From positions 41,464-105,463 of the forward strand of contig JBNKWQ010000020.1 of the NCBI GenBank assembly GCA_050299855.1: a stretch of DNA of 64,000 nucleotides. The letters are read 5' to 3'. Source of the stretch: Hahella sp050299855 (GTDB lineage Bacteria; Pseudomonadota; Gammaproteobacteria; Pseudomonadales; Oleiphilaceae). Below the pieces are notes generated by a model. That model saw only the letters and a program-made list of their open reading frames with translations, searched no databases and was not told where the DNA came from. Below, piece by piece: positions 43,805-53,493 of the stretch (position 1 is the stretch's first letter; each line of letters opens with the position of its first letter). A program made the position numbers and the translations under genes.

Positions 43805-46800
43805 ATGAATCTCGATGACGCAGGCAAACACCAATCTGATCTCATTGGCCGCTTTGCTCAGCATAAAGTCGCCGCCAACCTGTTGATGCTGATCATGATG
43901 ATGGCCGGGGCCATAGGACTGCTTAAACTCAACACTCAGTTCCTGCCCAATTTCGCCCTTGATTTCATCACTGTCAGGGTGATCTGGCCCGGCGCAGGCG
44001 CAGAGGATATCGCCAGCTCTATCACCACCCCGCTGGAACAGGAACTGAGGGATCTGGATTTCGTCAAGGAAATGCGTTCCACGTCAACCCGCGGTGTTTC
44101 CAGCATTGTGCTGGAATATGAAGAAGACAGCGACATGAGCCTGGCCCTGGATCAGGTGAAAGAGCGGGTCAGCATGGTTCGAAATCTGCCTTCTGAATCG
44201 GAAGATCCCCAGATTTCCAAAGTCACCCGCTACGAGGATGTGTCCCAACTAGTGGTTACATCGACCGAGTCACTGTTTGAACTACGCACTCTGGTCCGTG
44301 AATTTGAACGTGAATTGCTGGACCGTGGCATCGCTAAAATTGAGTTTATAGGTCTGCCGGAAGAAGAAATCGCCATCCAGGTTCCGAGCAGCCAGTTGCA
44401 TGCACTGAAACGCACCCTGCCGGAAATAGGCACACTGATCTCAAACCAGAGTCAGGATATTCCCGCCGGAACTACTGGCCGTATGGAATCCGAAAGGGAA
44501 TTGCGCAGCCTGCAAAAACAGAAAGATGAAGATGGGTTTCGCCGCCTTGCTATCCTGACCACTGCTGAAGGCCAACAGCTGCACCTTGGAGACATTGCCA
44601 AGGTGGAAAAGCGTCCTCAGGATCAGTCTGTTGAGGTGTATTACAAGGGCGAACCGGCCATACTCATGCGCTTGCAACGCACGGAAAATGCCGACACCCT
44701 GAAAATGGCCAATGTATTCAATACCTGGCTGGCCGATACCCGCCCTACCCTGCCACCATCGGTGCAACTGCATCCGGTCAGTGAGGCCTATGTCCTGATC
44801 GAAGATCGTATCAATCTGCTGCTGAAAAACGGGCTTGGAGGGTTGGTGCTGGTTGTCGGAATTCTCTTTATCTTCCTCAACGGCCGCGTGGCGTTTTGGG
44901 TGGCATGGGGTATACCCGTCTCCTTTTTGGGCACCCTGGCCGTACTTTATCTCGCCGGTGGCAGTATCAATATGGTGAGCCTGTTCGCCTTGATTATGGC
45001 ACTGGGGATCATCGTTGACGATGCCATTGTGGTGGGGGAAGATGCCCTTACCCATTATCGAAGCGGGGAAAATTCGTTGCGGGCCGCAGAAGGCGGAGCA
45101 AGACGCATGCTGGTACCGGTAATGTCTTCCTCGCTGACGACTATTGCGGCTTTTCTGCCTCTGATGATCGTGGGCGGCATTATCGGCAATATTCTTTCAG
45201 CCATTCCCATGGTCATCATCTGCGTTATTATCGCCTCTCTGGCAGAAAGCTTTCTGGTCCTTCCCGGACATCTGCGTCACAGTTTCCATAAGAACCACCA
45301 CAAGGCTCCGGCCCCAACACGGGAAAAGCTGGAGCGGGGGTTCGACTATTTTCGCGACCGGCATTACCGGCCGGTGGTCACCGCTGCCCTGAAGAACCGG
45401 GCCTATACCCTGATCTCTGTCCTGTGCCTGTTTGCCGTGGCGATTTCCCTGCTGGCCAGCGGTCGTCTGCAGTTCACCTTTTTCCCAACCCCTGAGAATA
45501 CTTTTATTATCGGCAGCGTTAAATTTGCCGCAGGTACACCGGCCGAGAAAGTGGAACGCTATGCTATACAAATGGAACAAGCCCTGTGGCAGACCAATGA
45601 GGAGTTAATGGAATCCGATGAAGATTTGGTGCTGCATTCACTGGTTCGAATCAATGCGGGTAGTTTCGATGGTGGGCAAAATTTTCAGAAAGGTGACCAG
45701 TATGCCACCGTGCAGGCTGAACTCTCCTCCCCGGACCAACGCGATATCCGTAATACCGAATTAATCCAGGTCTGGCAATCCAAGCTCCCTTCTATTGACG
45801 GGATCGAACAGATTTCAGTGACCAGTCCCAGAGGCGGCCCTCCAGGCAAGGACATTGACATCTTCCTGCGCAACGGAACACCTGAACGGTTAAAGGCAGC
45901 TGCCGAGGAAATAACGGAAGCACTACGGGGCTTTGACGGTGTCAGCAATATTCAGGACGACCTCCCCTATGGCAAACAGCAATTTATCTACAAACTGACT
46001 CCAACCGGCCAGGCTTTGGGATTGAGTGTGGCTGATGTCGGGCGCCAACTGCGTGCGGCTTTTGATGGCCAACTGCTACAAATCATCCACGAGAATGAAG
46101 ATGAGACCGAGGTAAGGATTGTCCTGCCGGATGCTGAGCGCGACCATCAAAGAGCTCTCAACAGTTTTCCCATCATCACCCCGCAAAGGCAGGTTGTACT
46201 GCTGGAAAATGTGATTGAACTGGAATCCCGTCGTGGCCTCGAACTGCTACGGCACACCGACGGCAAACTCGGCATTCATGTTACCGGCGAAGTGGATGCC
46301 AGTGTCACCAACACCAATACCGTAATTTCACAACTTGATGCCGACATTATTCCGCAGATTGCCAATGACTATGGCCTCAGCTATGAATTTAAGGGCAAGG
46401 CAGAAGAACAGCGTGAAACCGGCACAGACATGATGTTTGGTGCAGTTATCGGAATCACGCTGATATATTTGATTCTGGCCTGGGTGTTCGGCTCCTACTT
46501 TTGGCCACTGGCAGTTATGGCGGCAATTCCGTTTGGTCTGACTGGCGCAATTATCGGCCACTGGCTCATGGGGCTGGACCTGACCATCCTTTCACTGTTC
46601 GGCTTCTTTGGTCTGTCGGGCATAGTGGTGAACGATTCCATCATCCTGGTCACTTTCTATCAGGACCTGCGTGAAAAAGGTTTGTCCCGCCAGGAAGCAC
46701 TTATTGAAGCATCCTGCCAGCGCCTGAGAGCCGTGCTTCTGACATCTCTCACGACGATTGCCGGACTGTTGCCATTACTCTTCGAAACTTCCCTGCAGGC

Positions 46801-46969
46801 TCAGTTTCTCATCCCAATGGCAGTCAGTATTTCGTTCGGCCTCGCCTTTGCCACCGTTTTGGTACTGGTGGTGATTCCGGTCATCCTTTCACTGATTGAA
46901 GGGACTATTGAACGCAACAACCGACGTATCGCCAGATCAATGCCTCTCGCCGCCCACAAAGCTGAATAG
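43805..46969 (+). CDS. RND-family efflux permease
   Basis: 1054 residues, about 12 membrane segments with two large periplasmic loops. The proton-relay acids are in TM4 (GIIVDDAIVVGEDAL) and the TM10 region is GLSGIVVNDSIILVTF. It resembles the AcrB/MdtB-like or CzcA-like group; the paired acids fit a drug/proton antiporter, but the substrate is unknown. AAGGA lies 9 nt before the ATG. It is the last gene of the rsmE-adaptor-pump operon and is followed by a good terminator. Confidence 0.92.
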   Translation: MNLDDAGKHQSDLIGRFAQHKVAANLLMLIMMMAGAIGLLKLNTQFLPNFALDFITVRVIWPGAGAEDIASSITTPLEQELRDLDFVKEMRSTSTRGVSSIVLEYEEDSDMSLALDQVKERVSMVRNLPSESEDPQISKVTRYEDVSQLVVTSTESLFELRTLVREFERELLDRGIAKIEFIGLPEEEIAIQVPSSQLHALKRTLPEIGTLISNQSQDIPAGTTGRMESERELRSLQKQKDEDGFRRLAILTTAEGQQLHLGDIAKVEKRPQDQSVEVYYKGEPAILMRLQRTENADTLKMANVFNTWLADTRPTLPPSVQLHPVSEAYVLIEDRINLLLKNGLGGLVLVVGILFIFLNGRVAFWVAWGIPVSFLGTLAVLYLAGGSINMVSLFALIMALGIIVDDAIVVGEDALTHYRSGENSLRAAEGGARRMLVPVMSSSLTTIAAFLPLMIVGGIIGNILSAIPMVIICVIIASLAESFLVLPGHLRHSFHKNHHKAPAPTREKLERGFDYFRDRHYRPVVTAALKNRAYTLISVLCLFAVAISLLASGRLQFTFFPTPENTFIIGSVKFAAGTPAEKVERYAIQMEQALWQTNEELMESDEDLVLHSLVRINAGSFDGGQNFQKGDQYATVQAELSSPDQRDIRNTELIQVWQSKLPSIDGIEQISVTSPRGGPPGKDIDIFLRNGTPERLKAAAEEITEALRGFDGVSNIQDDLPYGKQQFIYKLTPTGQALGLSVADVGRQLRAAFDGQLLQIIHENEDETEVRIVLPDAERDHQRALNSFPIITPQRQVVLLENVIELESRRGLELLRHTDGKLGIHVTGEVDASVTNTNTVISQLDADIIPQIANDYGLSYEFKGKAEEQRETGTDMMFGAVIGITLIYLILAWVFGSYFWPLAVMAAIPFGLTGAIIGHWLMGLDLTILSLFGFFGLSGIVVNDSIILVTFYQDLREKGLSRQEALIEASCQRLRAVLLTSLTTIAGLLPLLFETSLQAQFLIPMAVSISFGLAFATVLVLVVIPVILSLIEGTIERNNRRIARSMPLAAHKAE

Positions 46970-46995
46970 CCTGTGGATAACTTTGTGGAAAATTC

Positions 46996-47024
46996 AGCGC
47001 CAGATTAAAACTGGCGCTATTTTT
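46996..47024 (+). terminator. Rho-independent terminator after the RND pump
   Basis: A perfect 8-bp stem AGCGCCAG/CTGGCGCT with a 7-nt loop, followed by ATTTTTG. Confidence 0.9.
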
Positions 47025-47226
47025 GCCAAGCTATTCACCCCCCCATCGCCAACTCTCGCCATAATGTCTATTTATTTCAGCAGGTTACATTAAACTCACT
47101 AATTTAAATCGGTGGTTAACGAAATTTTGACGCAAAATCTGTGCGCACAATTAGTGTGCATAACCTATGTCACTTTCATGACAATAGAGCTCACTGAACA
47201 GGTTGTATCATCACGGAGCCCACTAT

Positions 47227-48477
47227 ATGGATTGGCAATGGTTATCCCATCCTGAACTTTGGTTGTCTCACCCAGATTTATGGAAATACGCCAGCATCCC
47301 TGTCATCGCCGCATTAATTGGCTGGAGCACCAACTGGCTTGCTATCAAGCTGACGTTTTACCCGCTGGAGTTCACAGGCCTTAAGCCCATATTCGGCTGG
47401 CAGGGCATTATCCCCTCGAAAGCAGAAAAGATGGCAGTCATCAGTGTTGATTCCACTATTTCCAAAATTGGAACCGTACCTGAAGTGATTGCACAGATTG
47501 ATCCGGCACTATTGGCCGAGCACATTGTCGATACTGTACTCCCGCGAATTGAGGATTACGTGGACGACATCATGCTGCAAGAACATCCAACGCTGTGGGA
47601 AAACCTGCCCTCGAGCATGAAAAACATGGTCTACACACGGGTTCGCAAGAGTGCCCCAAAACTCATCGACAACCTGGTGGAAGATATCAGTGGGCAGGTC
47701 GAGGATTTACTCGACATCAAGGATATGGTTACCCGTCAGTTGGTAGCAGACAAACATCTGCTCAATCGTATCTTCCTGGAATGCGGAAATGCTGAGTTTC
47801 GATTTATCATTAACAGCGGCCTGGGCTTCGGTTTGCTCTTCGGTCTGATACAAATGCTGCTTTGGATCCTATTCCCCAATCAATGGGTGTTGCCGGCTTG
47901 TGGGTTCCTGGTGGGCTGGGCTACCAACTGGATCGCTCTTAATGTCATCTTCCGCCCCTTAAAAGAGATCAAGATCGGACCTGTCAGGCTCCAGGGGTTA
48001 TTTCTGAAGCGCCAAAAAGAAGTTGCCGGTTCCTTTTGTCAAATTGTGACCCATGAAATCCTGACGGTAGGCAGAATCGTGAACGCCATGTTAAATGGCC
48101 CGAGTTCAGCCAGAACCCGCGCACTGATCAAGAAACATGTCAAGCCTGTGGTGGATGATACTGCAGGCATCAGTAAGCCCCTGACCCAGCTGGCGCTGGG
48201 TCCACAAAAGTTTGCCACGCTCAAGCAAAAGGTGGGGGATATGGCGATCGATATTTCATCTGAGGCCCTGGCAGACCCAATGTTCAACCAGGACAGGGCA
48301 GCAGCGGTAGAAAAAATCATGCGTTCGCGGATGGAAACGTTGTCACCGGAAGAGTTCCAGAACCTGCTGCGACCCTGCTTTCAGGAAGACGAGATCAAGT
48401 TGATTGCAATTGGCGGTGCTCTGGGTGCACTGGCCGGCTTCATGCAACTTTTGCTCATTTTTGAGTGGCCAATATGA
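47227..48477 (+). CDS. DUF445-family membrane protein
   Basis: 416 residues. Membrane segments lie near 20-45 (ASIPVIAALIGWSTNWLAIKL), near 200-245 (FGLLFGLIQMLLWILF and GFLVGWATNWIALNVIF) and at the C terminus (AIGGALGALAGFMQLLLIF). The repeated G-W-x-T-N-W-x-A-x-x-x-x-F-x-P-L element, followed by GWQGIIPSKAEKMA or LQGLFLKRQKEVAG, is the family mark. Function is unknown. I chose the ATG at 47227, with GGAG upstream. A 15-bp direct repeat straddles its stop codon. Confidence 0.88.
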   Translation: MDWQWLSHPELWLSHPDLWKYASIPVIAALIGWSTNWLAIKLTFYPLEFTGLKPIFGWQGIIPSKAEKMAVISVDSTISKIGTVPEVIAQIDPALLAEHIVDTVLPRIEDYVDDIMLQEHPTLWENLPSSMKNMVYTRVRKSAPKLIDNLVEDISGQVEDLLDIKDMVTRQLVADKHLLNRIFLECGNAEFRFIINSGLGFGLLFGLIQMLLWILFPNQWVLPACGFLVGWATNWIALNVIFRPLKEIKIGPVRLQGLFLKRQKEVAGSFCQIVTHEILTVGRIVNAMLNGPSSARTRALIKKHVKPVVDDTAGISKPLTQLALGPQKFATLKQKVGDMAIDISSEALADPMFNQDRAAAVEKIMRSRMETLSPEEFQNLLRPCFQEDEIKLIAIGGALGALAGFMQLLLIFEWPI

Positions 48478-48637
48478 CTTTTTTGAGTGGCCAAAACGTT
48501 TATTTGGAGTAGACAGTATAAGTTTTGACCGGTCTATATAAGTAAAAACACGGACAAATAGACCTTTCAGCCTATATTTTTTTGACATTTATTCACATAT
48601 CACTAAAATTATCAGGAATGTAACAGAGTGTAAGATT

Positions 48638-48847
48638 ATGGCAACTACATTTAGCCCGACTAGACTTGCAAAAGATGACGCATCACGTGACCGCCTTGAA
48701 AAGCAACTTTTCAAGGATGTACAACGTTTGATTCGCTATCTCGACAGCCGTAAGCAGATTGCTTCCATGGATAGCGGGTTGACTGCATTCTATGAGCAAA
48801 TGATTCTGGAGCGCTGTGAAGTTCTGGGTGAAATCTCCCGCCGCTGA
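48638..48847 (+). CDS. Small conserved-looking cytoplasmic protein, 69 residues
   Basis: A short, charged, probably helical protein: start MATTFSPTRLAKDDASRD, a middle KQLFKDVQRLIRYLDSRKQIA and an end LERCEVLGEISRR. I do not recognise the family. GAGTGTAAG precedes the ATG, and a strong terminator follows 56 bp past the stop, so a real transcript is likely. Confidence 0.65.
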   Translation: MATTFSPTRLAKDDASRDRLEKQLFKDVQRLIRYLDSRKQIASMDSGLTAFYEQMILERCEVLGEISRR

Positions 48848-48902
48848 CCTCCGCTGCTTACATCCACCTTTTTCATCCCCATTCGTTTTCTATACATTAA
48901 GT

Positions 48903-48938
48903 CCCATTAGCAGGAATCTCCTGCTCATGGGTGTTTTT
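48903..48938 (+). terminator. Rho-independent terminator after the 69-residue gene
   Basis: A long stem, CCCATTAGCAGGA with TCCTGCTCATGGG (one mismatch), has a 3-nt loop and is followed by TGTTTTTCT. Confidence 0.92.
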
Positions 48939-49020
48939 CTAATTAAGAAAGACGCTACACTTACTGCATCGTTTTACTAAAACCCCCCCTTCTTACGATA
49001 GAAGTCTTAAGGATGCAGTG

Positions 49021-51456
49021 ATGCAGCGCATTATTCGACGCACGATTATTACCCTCTTTGTGGTCCTGGTTGCCCTCCTACTGATTCTCTGGGGATTGAC
49101 CCCAATCATCGCCAATACCGTGCTGGAAGATTTCTTTACCCAACACAACGCGAGGTTTAGCGCCGAATCATTGACACTTAATCCTTTTACCACCGAAGTC
49201 GGGGCGGAAAATGTCACGGTAACTTTAGACAACGATTTGGAATTCGAGTTGAAAAGCTTACGGGTTGCCTTAGCTCTGTTGCCGTTATTCGAACATCAGA
49301 TAGTGGTCGACCAGGTCGAGGTGCGAGGACTCCAACTTGAGATCAACGAATTGAAAGACGGCTGGAGAATCGCCGGCGTCAAAATCGAAAACACCCCCGC
49401 AGAATCAGCAGCACCTGAAGAGACAGTGCAAACAAATGAGGAACAATCCTCCTGGGAGATACTGCTGCCTCACATCCTGCTTGCCGACAGCAAAATAATG
49501 CTGACCCGGTTAGGGGGAGCCGATAAATCCATCAGCCTACACGATGAAGTCGAACTGAACGAAGTCAGGATCGCCAATATTGTAGGCGAAGGACTGAATT
49601 GGCGCGGTACCGGCAATATATCCGCAGTGGCAAATGGAGCGACGCTGGACCTCGCCACTTCCTTTCGCTACAGCCCTGAGCAGATTGTTTTATGGCTCGA
49701 CATCAAACTACTAACCGCGAGCTTAGATCAGTTTTCCCACTATATCCCGGCACCACTTAACCAGGGAAATTTGCGCCTGACCATGGTTGGAGAGGTGGTC
49801 GTCAGCCAGGACAAGTCAGGGTTGGTGATAACCACCAAGACCCGTCAGTTGGATATTGACCAGGTGTCACTGCCATTGAATGATCTGGCTATCGAAAGTG
49901 AACGCACTCAGGTCAGTCTGGATAGCCTGCAGTTACAACTCCGCAATGATGGAGAGCTGCGACTGGGGGTGGACGGTGGTATAAAAAGCTTCAATAGTCA
50001 GATTAGCGATGGCAAAGGCCGGAATTTACTGGCCTCGTGGTCAGAGTTGGATATTCAGCCCCTCGTGATGACCACAATCAATGACGATTTTAATGTTTCA
50101 ATCGGGACGATAAACACTAAGATGCTGGTAGCTTCGCAAACCAGCAGTGACGCTGGCCAGTTGCCTGCGCTGGTATCCTTGGGCGAAATGGTGATCGACA
50201 AGATCGATTTGACCAAACAGGGTGTCGAGATTAATCAGATCAACCTGACTGACCTGGAGTCCCAGGTATTTTTCGATACCAATCGTAAGCTTTCCACATT
50301 GGTAAATCTGAGCGCCTCTCCCACTCCTGAAGATCACACGACAGAGGCAATTGAGCCTGCGCAGACGACGACGGCAACATCCGAAGAATCTACCCCTTCT
50401 CCAGAGAGGGAAACCGCTACTCAATCAACAGCTCCATTTTATGTTGTCATGAATCAATTGGTTCTGGCTGGAGAATCCAAAGTAAATCTGAAGGATGAAG
50501 GCGTTCAGCCCGCACTGGAAACAACACTCTTCATCAATTCACTTGTCGTAGAGAGCCTCAATACCAAAGATATCAATCAGGCCATGCATATCACCATGGA
50601 TGGCCGTACCGGCAAATACTCCTCAATTAAAACTGACACTCGTTTCTGGCCCATGGCCGAAAAACTCAGTGTCGATACCCGCACGACCATATCCGAACTG
50701 CAAATGATTCCAGTGTCGCCCTACGTGGCTGACGCGCTTGGCTATGACATTGAAAGCGGAGACCTGGATATGGATCTGGTCATGACCGTTGACCAGGGAC
50801 TCCTGGACGGAAAGACCCTGTTGAATTTACGGGGGTTCGATTTAAGCGGTACCCAAACCAACGATGGATCTGCCGATACTGGGGCTATTCCACTGAACGT
50901 CGCCGTTGGTATGCTCAAAGACAATAAAAACAATATTGAGCTGGAAATCCCCATGACTGGTGACGTGGAAAATCCTGAATTCGGTTGGGGGAGTTTCCTG
51001 AGTATTGTCTTCAAAAAAGCACTATTCAAGGCGACTACCAGCTATGTCTTACAGACATTTGTGCCCTATGCCAACGTGGTCTCAATTGCCCAGGTAGCGG
51101 GTGAACAAATGCTTAAGATCAGACTTGAGCCACTGCTGTACAAACCCGCACAAGAAGCCCTGGATGCCGATCAAACAACGTTTGTGGAGCAGTTAAGCCT
51201 GTTGATGAAAGACAAGGAAGAGGAACAGGTCAAAGCTTGTCCATTTGCCACTATTGCTGATCTGGCACTATCACCTTTGCCGGAATCGCTGACAGAGGAG
51301 CAGATCAAGCAACTCAAAGCGACTGCTGGGAAAAGAGCGGAACTGCTTAAGGATGCCCTGGTTGCCAAGGGAGTTAAGTCTTCACGGATATTGCTCTGCA
51401 ACCCCGTGGTTGACCAGGACTCGGACGCCAGCCCCAGAATTGAATTCGACTTTTGA
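49021..51456 (+). CDS. AsmA-like/DUF748 envelope protein
   Basis: 811 residues. A membrane segment at about 8-35 (TIITLFVVLVALLLILWGLTP) anchors a long periplasmic part of repeated beta-strand units (for example FELKSLRVALALLPLFEHQIVVDQV split over 65-90). The interior carries a Thr/Glu-rich linker (about 440-475). This layout and the late SPYVADALGYDIESGDLDM match DUF748 proteins, distant AsmA relatives linked to lipid transfer across the envelope. That role is inferred from the family. I chose the ATG at 49021 (AAGGA at 7 nt); the GTG just before is also open. It converges with yihY at an 11-bp gap. Confidence 0.82.
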   Translation: MQRIIRRTIITLFVVLVALLLILWGLTPIIANTVLEDFFTQHNARFSAESLTLNPFTTEVGAENVTVTLDNDLEFELKSLRVALALLPLFEHQIVVDQVEVRGLQLEINELKDGWRIAGVKIENTPAESAAPEETVQTNEEQSSWEILLPHILLADSKIMLTRLGGADKSISLHDEVELNEVRIANIVGEGLNWRGTGNISAVANGATLDLATSFRYSPEQIVLWLDIKLLTASLDQFSHYIPAPLNQGNLRLTMVGEVVVSQDKSGLVITTKTRQLDIDQVSLPLNDLAIESERTQVSLDSLQLQLRNDGELRLGVDGGIKSFNSQISDGKGRNLLASWSELDIQPLVMTTINDDFNVSIGTINTKMLVASQTSSDAGQLPALVSLGEMVIDKIDLTKQGVEINQINLTDLESQVFFDTNRKLSTLVNLSASPTPEDHTTEAIEPAQTTTATSEESTPSPERETATQSTAPFYVVMNQLVLAGESKVNLKDEGVQPALETTLFINSLVVESLNTKDINQAMHITMDGRTGKYSSIKTDTRFWPMAEKLSVDTRTTISELQMIPVSPYVADALGYDIESGDLDMDLVMTVDQGLLDGKTLLNLRGFDLSGTQTNDGSADTGAIPLNVAVGMLKDNKNNIELEIPMTGDVENPEFGWGSFLSIVFKKALFKATTSYVLQTFVPYANVVSIAQVAGEQMLKIRLEPLLYKPAQEALDADQTTFVEQLSLLMKDKEEEQVKACPFATIADLALSPLPESLTEEQIKQLKATAGKRAELLKDALVAKGVKSSRILLCNPVVDQDSDASPRIEFDF

Positions 51457-51467
51457 CATGGCAACCG

Positions 51468-52829
51468 TCAGCTAATTTGCTGATGCTGAATCGGATGCCC
51501 TACCGGAAGCTGATCCCTGACCCACTGCGCTACGGTCATCTCACCTAAGGCATGTTCCATAGCCAGCTGCAACTGCTGCGACAGGTAGGCCACGCCCGGT
51601 TCAGAGTTCAGAGTTGAAGGCAGGTGGTTTTCCGCTGCGCGCAGGATTTCCATCACCTCACGTAATAATATCTTATCGAGCGAGCGGGCCGGCATCAGCT
51701 CATCCTTGTCAGGTCCACAAACCGACAACAAACCCAATCGAACCATTTTCTGAATCATTCGCTGGATTACTTCAGGGCCCACCACGTATTTACTTTCAAG
51801 AACGGCAATAGATATACCTCCCCCCCTAACATCAAAATGCCGGGATACATCAAACATGATGGCCAGCCCTGTTCGTTCGTCCACCTCCGCACTGGGGCTC
51901 TGGCGACTGTCGCGGGTAATTTGATTCGAATGCTGGGCATAAAAGGATACTGAGGCTCCGATCAACAATACCAGCCATGCAACATAGATCCAGATCAGCA
52001 GGATAATACCGACGGCAAAGCCCGAGTAGATAGCAGCATAGTTAGTGGAGCCTGCTACTATTTTGGTAAAGGCGTAACCGGCACTCTGCCAGATAACTCC
52101 TGCCACCAAACCACCGAGAAATGCATATTTCAGTCTCACCCTGGTATTTGGAATAAAGGTGTAGAGAAAGGTAAAAAGGCCAATAATCATCAAATAAGGC
52201 GTCATGCGACTAAGCAGGGAAAACAGCCAACCGAAAGGCTCAACTTCCAGCAGTTGTTTCACCACATCAGAGCCAATCACAGTCGCTGTCGCTCCCAGGG
52301 CGGAAAAGACCAGCAACGGGCCAACCAGAATCACACTGAGGTAGTTACTGAAACGTTGCGCAAGAGAGCGATTGTGAGATACGCGCCAGATTTCATTAAA
52401 GGATCGCTCAACTTTTTGCACCAGGGAAACCACTGTGTAAATCAGCAAGCCAAGGCCGACGGACCCCAACACCCCCACCTTGATGTTATCAACAAAGCCG
52501 AGCACATTGTTCACCACTTCCGGACCTTTATCACCCAGAGGTGCCAATAGCTCCATTAACATGGGTTGTAACTGGCTATGGTGAACATTGAATCCTTTTA
52601 ACACTGAAAAGCTCAAGGCAAGAAAAGGCACGATGGACAACAGAGTGGTATAAACCAGGCTCATGGCATGCAGCGTTATGTGGCCGTTAATCACATCTCT
52701 GACAACAGCAAATAGCACTCGCACGGTATGCCAGCCCCAGCGGGCAAGACGGTTAACACCCTGAACCTCATGATGCCACATCCAGCTTTCCAGTTTTTCG
52801 ATCTGGCTGGTCCCAATCTTTTCTTTCAT
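51468..52829 (-). CDS. YihY/BrkB-family inner-membrane protein
   Basis: 453 residues. About six membrane segments in the first 300 residues carry the family motifs HAMSLVYTTLLSIVPFLALSFSVL (shown here in part), FNEIWRV, PNTRVRLKYAFLGGLVAGV and YSGFAVGIILLIWIYVAWLVLLIGA. A cytoplasmic tail of about 150 residues follows, with a winged-helix look (ISIAVLESKYVVGPEVIQRM). YihY proteins were once called RNase BN, wrongly; function is unknown. ATG at 52827-52829. The leader is an unusual tandem array of micro-ORFs that is described separately. Confidence 0.88.
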   Translation of the reverse strand: MKEKIGTSQIEKLESWMWHHEVQGVNRLARWGWHTVRVLFAVVRDVINGHITLHAMSLVYTTLLSIVPFLALSFSVLKGFNVHHSQLQPMLMELLAPLGDKGPEVVNNVLGFVDNIKVGVLGSVGLGLLIYTVVSLVQKVERSFNEIWRVSHNRSLAQRFSNYLSVILVGPLLVFSALGATATVIGSDVVKQLLEVEPFGWLFSLLSRMTPYLMIIGLFTFLYTFIPNTRVRLKYAFLGGLVAGVIWQSAGYAFTKIVAGSTNYAAIYSGFAVGIILLIWIYVAWLVLLIGASVSFYAQHSNQITRDSRQSPSAEVDERTGLAIMFDVSRHFDVRGGGISIAVLESKYVVGPEVIQRMIQKMVRLGLLSVCGPDKDELMPARSLDKILLREVMEILRAAENHLPSTLNSEPGVAYLSQQLQLAMEHALGEMTVAQWVRDQLPVGHPIQHQQIS

Positions 52830-52916
52830 AACTGCCTGGTCCTGTTTATTCCTTTCATAACTGCCTGGTCCCGATTATTTCTTTCATAACTGTCTGGCCC
52901 TGTTTATTCCTTTCAT
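52824..52916 (-). repeat. 29-bp tandem repeat forming a chain of micro-ORFs in the yihY leader
   Basis: Three full 29-bp units (52824-52852, 52853-52881, 52882-52910) and a partial fourth (from 52911). On the minus strand each holds ATGAAA at one end and AGGCAGTTATGA or a close variant at the other. ATGs at 52916, 52887 and 52858 each open a 10-codon ORF (MKGINRARQL, MKEIIGTRQL, MKGINRTRQL), whose TGA overlaps the next ATG as ATGA; the last overlaps the yihY ATG at 52829. The first codons of yihY (MKEKIGTSQI) look like a diverged copy of the same unit. Confidence 0.92.
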
Positions 52917-53012
52917 AAATAGTCAATGTTCCTGTAATTTAAGGCGGCCGCACATCTAAGGCTACTGCAGCTAATTTAAAGATAGCGCGCAATCCCGACC
53001 AGACGATTCTTA

Positions 53013-53447
53013 TCAGGCAAGCTGTTTCTGCCCCCACAGCGTGGCAACAAGAATTCGACTACCGCCGTGATCCCGATGTTCGCCAAGGTATATTCCCTGC
53101 CAGGTTCCCAATGCCAACTGCCCCCGGCTCACCGGAATACTGACACTATGGCCAATAGTGGCACTTTTGATATGAGCCGGCATATCATCGGCTCCTTCCA
53201 GCGTGTGTTTATAGTATGGCGCATTTTCAGGCGCTGTCCGGTTAAAGTGCGCTTCCAGGTCATGGCGCACCGTCGGGTCGGCATTTTCATTAATCGTCAA
53301 CGAGGCACTGGTATGCTGGATAAACAGATGTAACACCCCGAATTCCAGCTGCTGGACTTCGGGCAACTGCCCCTGGACCTCTTCAGTAATCAAATGGAAT
53401 CCTCTCGGATAGGGTCTGAGTTGCAGGGTTTTCTGTGTCCAGAACAT
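53013..53447 (-). CDS. YjbQ/UPF0047-family protein
   Basis: 144 residues. It has the family marks: a start with PRGFHLITEEV, HLFIQHTSASLTINENADPTV, HTLEGADDMPAHIKSATIG and the end LGTWQGIYLGEHRDHGGSR (each shown in part). Conserved His and Asp/Glu suggest metal binding. Some members have weak thiamine-phosphate synthase activity, but the true role is unknown. It follows a 2-hydroxyacid dehydrogenase by 46 bp on the same strand and may be co-transcribed. Confidence 0.9.
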   Translation of the reverse strand: MFWTQKTLQLRPYPRGFHLITEEVQGQLPEVQQLEFGVLHLFIQHTSASLTINENADPTVRHDLEAHFNRTAPENAPYYKHTLEGADDMPAHIKSATIGHSVSIPVSRGQLALGTWQGIYLGEHRDHGGSRILVATLWGQKQLA

Positions 53448-53493
53448 AGGTTCTCCTAGATAACGTCTATCGATCTCGCAGCCTTAACAGTAT

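Noticed and set aside
52824..52916. CRISPR array
   Set aside because: The 29-bp units are contiguous with no spacers, and no cas gene is present; it is a plain tandem repeat.
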